A stretch of DNA of 64,000 nt from Strigamia acuminata (taxonomy: Eukaryota > Arthropoda > Chilopoda > Geophilomorpha > Linotaeniidae). This document shows, piece after piece, positions 61,570 to 64,000 of the stretch. The first letter of the stretch is position 1. Every line of letters begins with the position of its first letter. Where the stretch lies: the NCBI GenBank assembly GCA_949358305.1, contig OX442314.1, forward strand, positions 38,723,211-38,787,210, in the 5' to 3' direction. A program made the translations under genes and the position numbers. Under the pieces are notes generated by a model. It worked only from the letters and a program-made list of their open reading frames with translations. It searched no databases and had not been told where the DNA came from.

Positions 61570-62943
61570 ACTTGCCTTCCAAATTCGATTACGCCAACTC
61601 TTCTCACCTCAGACACGACCGGCGCAAACCACAACACACTGCTGTGCCCACCGTCGTAGCGGTCGTTGCTCACAAGCCGACCTCCAAAGTACCGCTGGGC
61701 TAAAACGACCAAAACGGGTGAAATTCGCAAACACAAATAATGTCCACCAACATTCACTTTGCCCAATTAATATGGCGCTCGTCCGCAAATCGTGGATACC
61801 ACTGATGCATTTCCACTTGTAAAATCAACTCGGCAATTTTAAGTAGGAGAAACACACGCTGCTTCCTTCATTTATTCACACATGTCTTATTAAGCGGTGC
61901 CGCACTCGATATCCTTGTTGCACCTTGACGCCCGCGCCACGGTCGCCGGTAAGCTCTCCTTTGCATCCCGGATGTCGATGGCTGTGTCACTGGCGAAGCC
62001 ATAGCAGCAGCACGTTCCCTTCTGCGCTGACCTTCTCGCAGTGTTGAACATCGGGTACCCGTAACCGTAACCGTAACCGTACCCGCCCGTACCCTACGCC
62101 ACCTGCAGCACTTTCTGTGAGCTATTGGCGTTTTTTCTGAATCGTTTTTGGCTTAGCCTTTCCAAATTCCTTTTTTTCAATTTCAAGTTCGTTTTTTGGC
62201 TTCTCTGTGTCGATTATTGAACTTTTTCGCCCATGATGCTTTTAGGCCCATATCGTCTTTGGCCTGCTTGTCCTGAACTTGGTGAAGTTCTCCCGAAATA
62301 GAATAATAGCCAGTTGCTTATTCTCTGGTCACGGTACCAAAATGTGGCGGATGGTTTTCACTTGTAGGTCTTGCACCTGGAGTGGTTTTGCCCTCGCGGA
62401 CACTGACCTAGCCCACTACCACAGGTAATGTAGTTGGTCAGCGGCTCCCTCAGAAGGGAGTAAAATGGAGGAAACTATCACAAATATTCCATAAGGGACT
62501 GTAGAAGCTAGGGATTGAGGAGTTTGGTGATGACGAAGAGATATTTGTGGTTGGTATGTGTTCTGACAAGGATGGGGGAAAAGGAAAGATGCCGGAGGTA
62601 CGGCTGAGGATGGGAGAGATGGAGGGCGAAGTTCATTATCAACTTGATTCTTCTGTTGTAGGTACGTACGTCCATTCGATTGATCTTATCGGCCATTTCG
62701 TCCATAAATGTTGAATCACTAATTTTCGTTGTTATTCTTTCAAATACAACCCAGCGAGTTCGATATTTGTATTGGGTCACACAGTTAACCTGTCTGTGTT
62801 CTACAATTAGTACTTGTAGATCTCTGAAATTGCCGAGGTTCCCGGAGTGTCCCCCGGAATTTTCGAATATGGTTCAAATGACGAATGACAAGCTGACCGG
62901 CGGGGTTGCATATCTCGTAGACGACATTTTACAGATGACGCAC
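61570..62943. other. E4 upstream flank and spacer
   Basis: Probably begins with E4 leader. Contains three tandem GTAACC-type hexamers with variants at 62055-62085. No gene recognised; the minus-strand ORF at 62508-62780 shows no domain. Confidence 0.3.
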
Positions 62944-63279
62944 GGTAGTGCCGCGAGCACATTTGGGCACCGAAGTGCTAAACAGACTATACCAAACTTG
63001 AGCACCAGCCCCCAAGCACAGGACGGGGGGAAAGAGGGAGCGGGATCGTAGCGATGTCGTTTAGTGTCCACAAGTGGACGGGGTGATGCTGATGGGAAAA
63101 TGCGAAATCCGATGCCGCGTTTGGAGCTTGAATCGCGGCTTGCGATATCGAGATTCGCGTCCAACGAAAAAAACGTCCTCGCTTGATATTTGTCAAATGC
63201 CAAACACTTACACCTCCGTGGTTGGTAATATGCTGACCTAAAGAAACAAAATAAACTTTAATTTAATAAATACACTTAC
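62944..63279. repeat. Dispersed repeat R330, copy 2
   Basis: Near full-length match to 27834-28175, including the AATAAACTTTAATTTAATAA tail. A hAT-like element starts exactly at the end of its tail. Confidence 0.85.
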
Positions 63280-63580
63280 CAGTGTTGTATCTCGTTCACC
63301 GAATCACGAACTAGTTCACCGTGTGAACTAGTTCTAGTTCGCGTTCACTACAAATTTTTTCAAACTGAACTAAGTTCTAGTTCGCGAACTTGAACCAATA
63401 GTTCAGTTCACTTTTCAAAATTTTTTTCGATTGACACAACAATAAATGAATAAACCACGTTGTCAACAACATAAAACGTAAAACGTCTAGTGGACATATT
63501 AAAATCATCAACATTTTCAAAATGTTGATGATACGTCCACTAGAAAAGAAATGTCAACAGCAAGAATAAATCTCGTCACT
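63280..63580. mobile_element. hAT-like element end, relative of the 31458 copy
   Basis: Starts CAGTGTTGTATCTCGTTC, the same terminus as the 31458-32460 element, followed by the same GAACTAGTTC palindromes. The other terminus is not seen before the window ends, so length and target duplication are unknown. A hairpin (CTAGTGGAC...GTCCACTAG) spans 63486-63544. Confidence 0.65.
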
Positions 63581-63599
63581 AATTTCTTTTAGTGACAAG

Positions 63600-64000
63600 A
63601 ACGATGATATCTCGTAACAATCAGTGGATTGTTACAAGAAGGTGAATCTTAAGCCTTGGCAAATTAGCCACAAAATTGAAGCAGTTTTCTCTGGGTTTCT
63701 GGAGCAATTTTCATGGACTGATTTGAACAAGGTTTTTACATAAGACTGAGGATTTGCCAGCTTGGCAGACAGGAAGTCTATGCTGTTTCCTCTTTGTGGG
63801 CTGGTTGCCCTGGCAACCTCCCACGTTACCATTTCTGCAGGCTTATACAGAGAATTGGCAAACTTCTAATTACTCCAGGAAACTCTTAATTGCCCCAATT
63901 AAAATCACTATTATTTTGTAGTGCTAAAATAATAAAGAAATAATAATAAAAATGCAAATTTGTGAAAAAATAAATCTCAGAATAAACACGCCTTATTTCA
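63600..64000 (-). repeat. LTR-like sequence, relative of the 9000-9738 repeat
   Basis: Minus-strand GTGGGAGGTTGCCAGGGCAACCAGCCC near 63799-63825 (read in blocks) matches the start of the probable LTR at 9738. The rest is AT-rich and continues past the window. Confidence 0.35.

Noticed and set aside
62052-62090. Telomere-like hexamers (GTAACC repeats)
   Set aside because: Only three units with variants, internal, and not the TTAGG/TTAGGG type expected in animals.

Overview
The window is eukaryotic, from an invertebrate animal. It carries the ectodomain of a Toll-type receptor with an extra cysteine-rich cap (the protostome style), an intronless cullin-5-like gene, splice signals, TATA promoters, and many Ty3/gypsy, hAT-like and PIF/Harbinger-like elements. 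An arthropod or related ecdysozoan is the best guess. The species cannot be named from sequence alone. Host genes are few and most of the 64 kb is mobile DNA.

Layout. 1-2213: 5' part of a Toll-like receptor gene on the minus strand, running off the left edge. 2214-4110: spacer with a degenerate tRNA-Arg-like sequence and an array of TAACGTACG palindromes. 4182-6464: an intronless, unrecognised gene with a TATA promoter, internal 14-residue repeats and a 3' end that matches a retrotransposon LTR. 7226-8353: a 50-bp minisatellite and a PIF/Harbinger-like DNA element. 9000-11075: old gypsy fragments. 11290-22086: E1, a young full-length Ty3/gypsy element (plus strand) with identical 623-bp LTRs, gag, pol and a third ORF, inserted into a palindrome-rich repeat. 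22990-27100: an island of broken copies of housekeeping genes (UAP56/DDX39, a UBZ4 zinc-finger protein, RIOK1) bordered by the palindromic repeat. 27830-29700: dispersed short repeats. 29845-39530: E2, a degenerate 5'-truncated gypsy element (minus strand) hit twice by hAT-like elements with perfect 8-bp target duplications. 40776-43040: an intact, intronless cullin-5-like gene. 44570-45018: gag remnant. 45019-59344: E3, a 14.3-kb minus-strand composite gypsy element. 59600-61540: E4, a defective gypsy fragment. 62946-64000: dispersed repeat, a hAT-like end and LTR-like sequence.

The most unusual object is E3. Its outer 938-bp LTRs look identical and are flanked by the 4-bp duplication AACA, so the whole unit appears to have inserted in one event. 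Inside, gene order is rearranged: LTR, gag lacking its N-terminal part, pol, a spliced third gene, a different 631-bp LTR, a 222-bp LTR piece, a second primer-binding site, an intact 1012-residue gag, then the terminal LTR. Between them the two modules hold one intact copy of each gene. The third gene (ORF3) has a 51-codon first exon ending in GTAAGT and joins in frame to an 896-codon second exon. E2 carries a related ORF3 with an in-frame acceptor at the matching place. E1 has an unrelated third ORF with a CxxC...CxxC motif. None of these third ORFs looks like an envelope gene.

What was read directly: ORFs, motifs, LTR ends, target duplications, splice signals. Family names rest on recognised conserved motifs. 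Statements on expression, mobility and function are inference.
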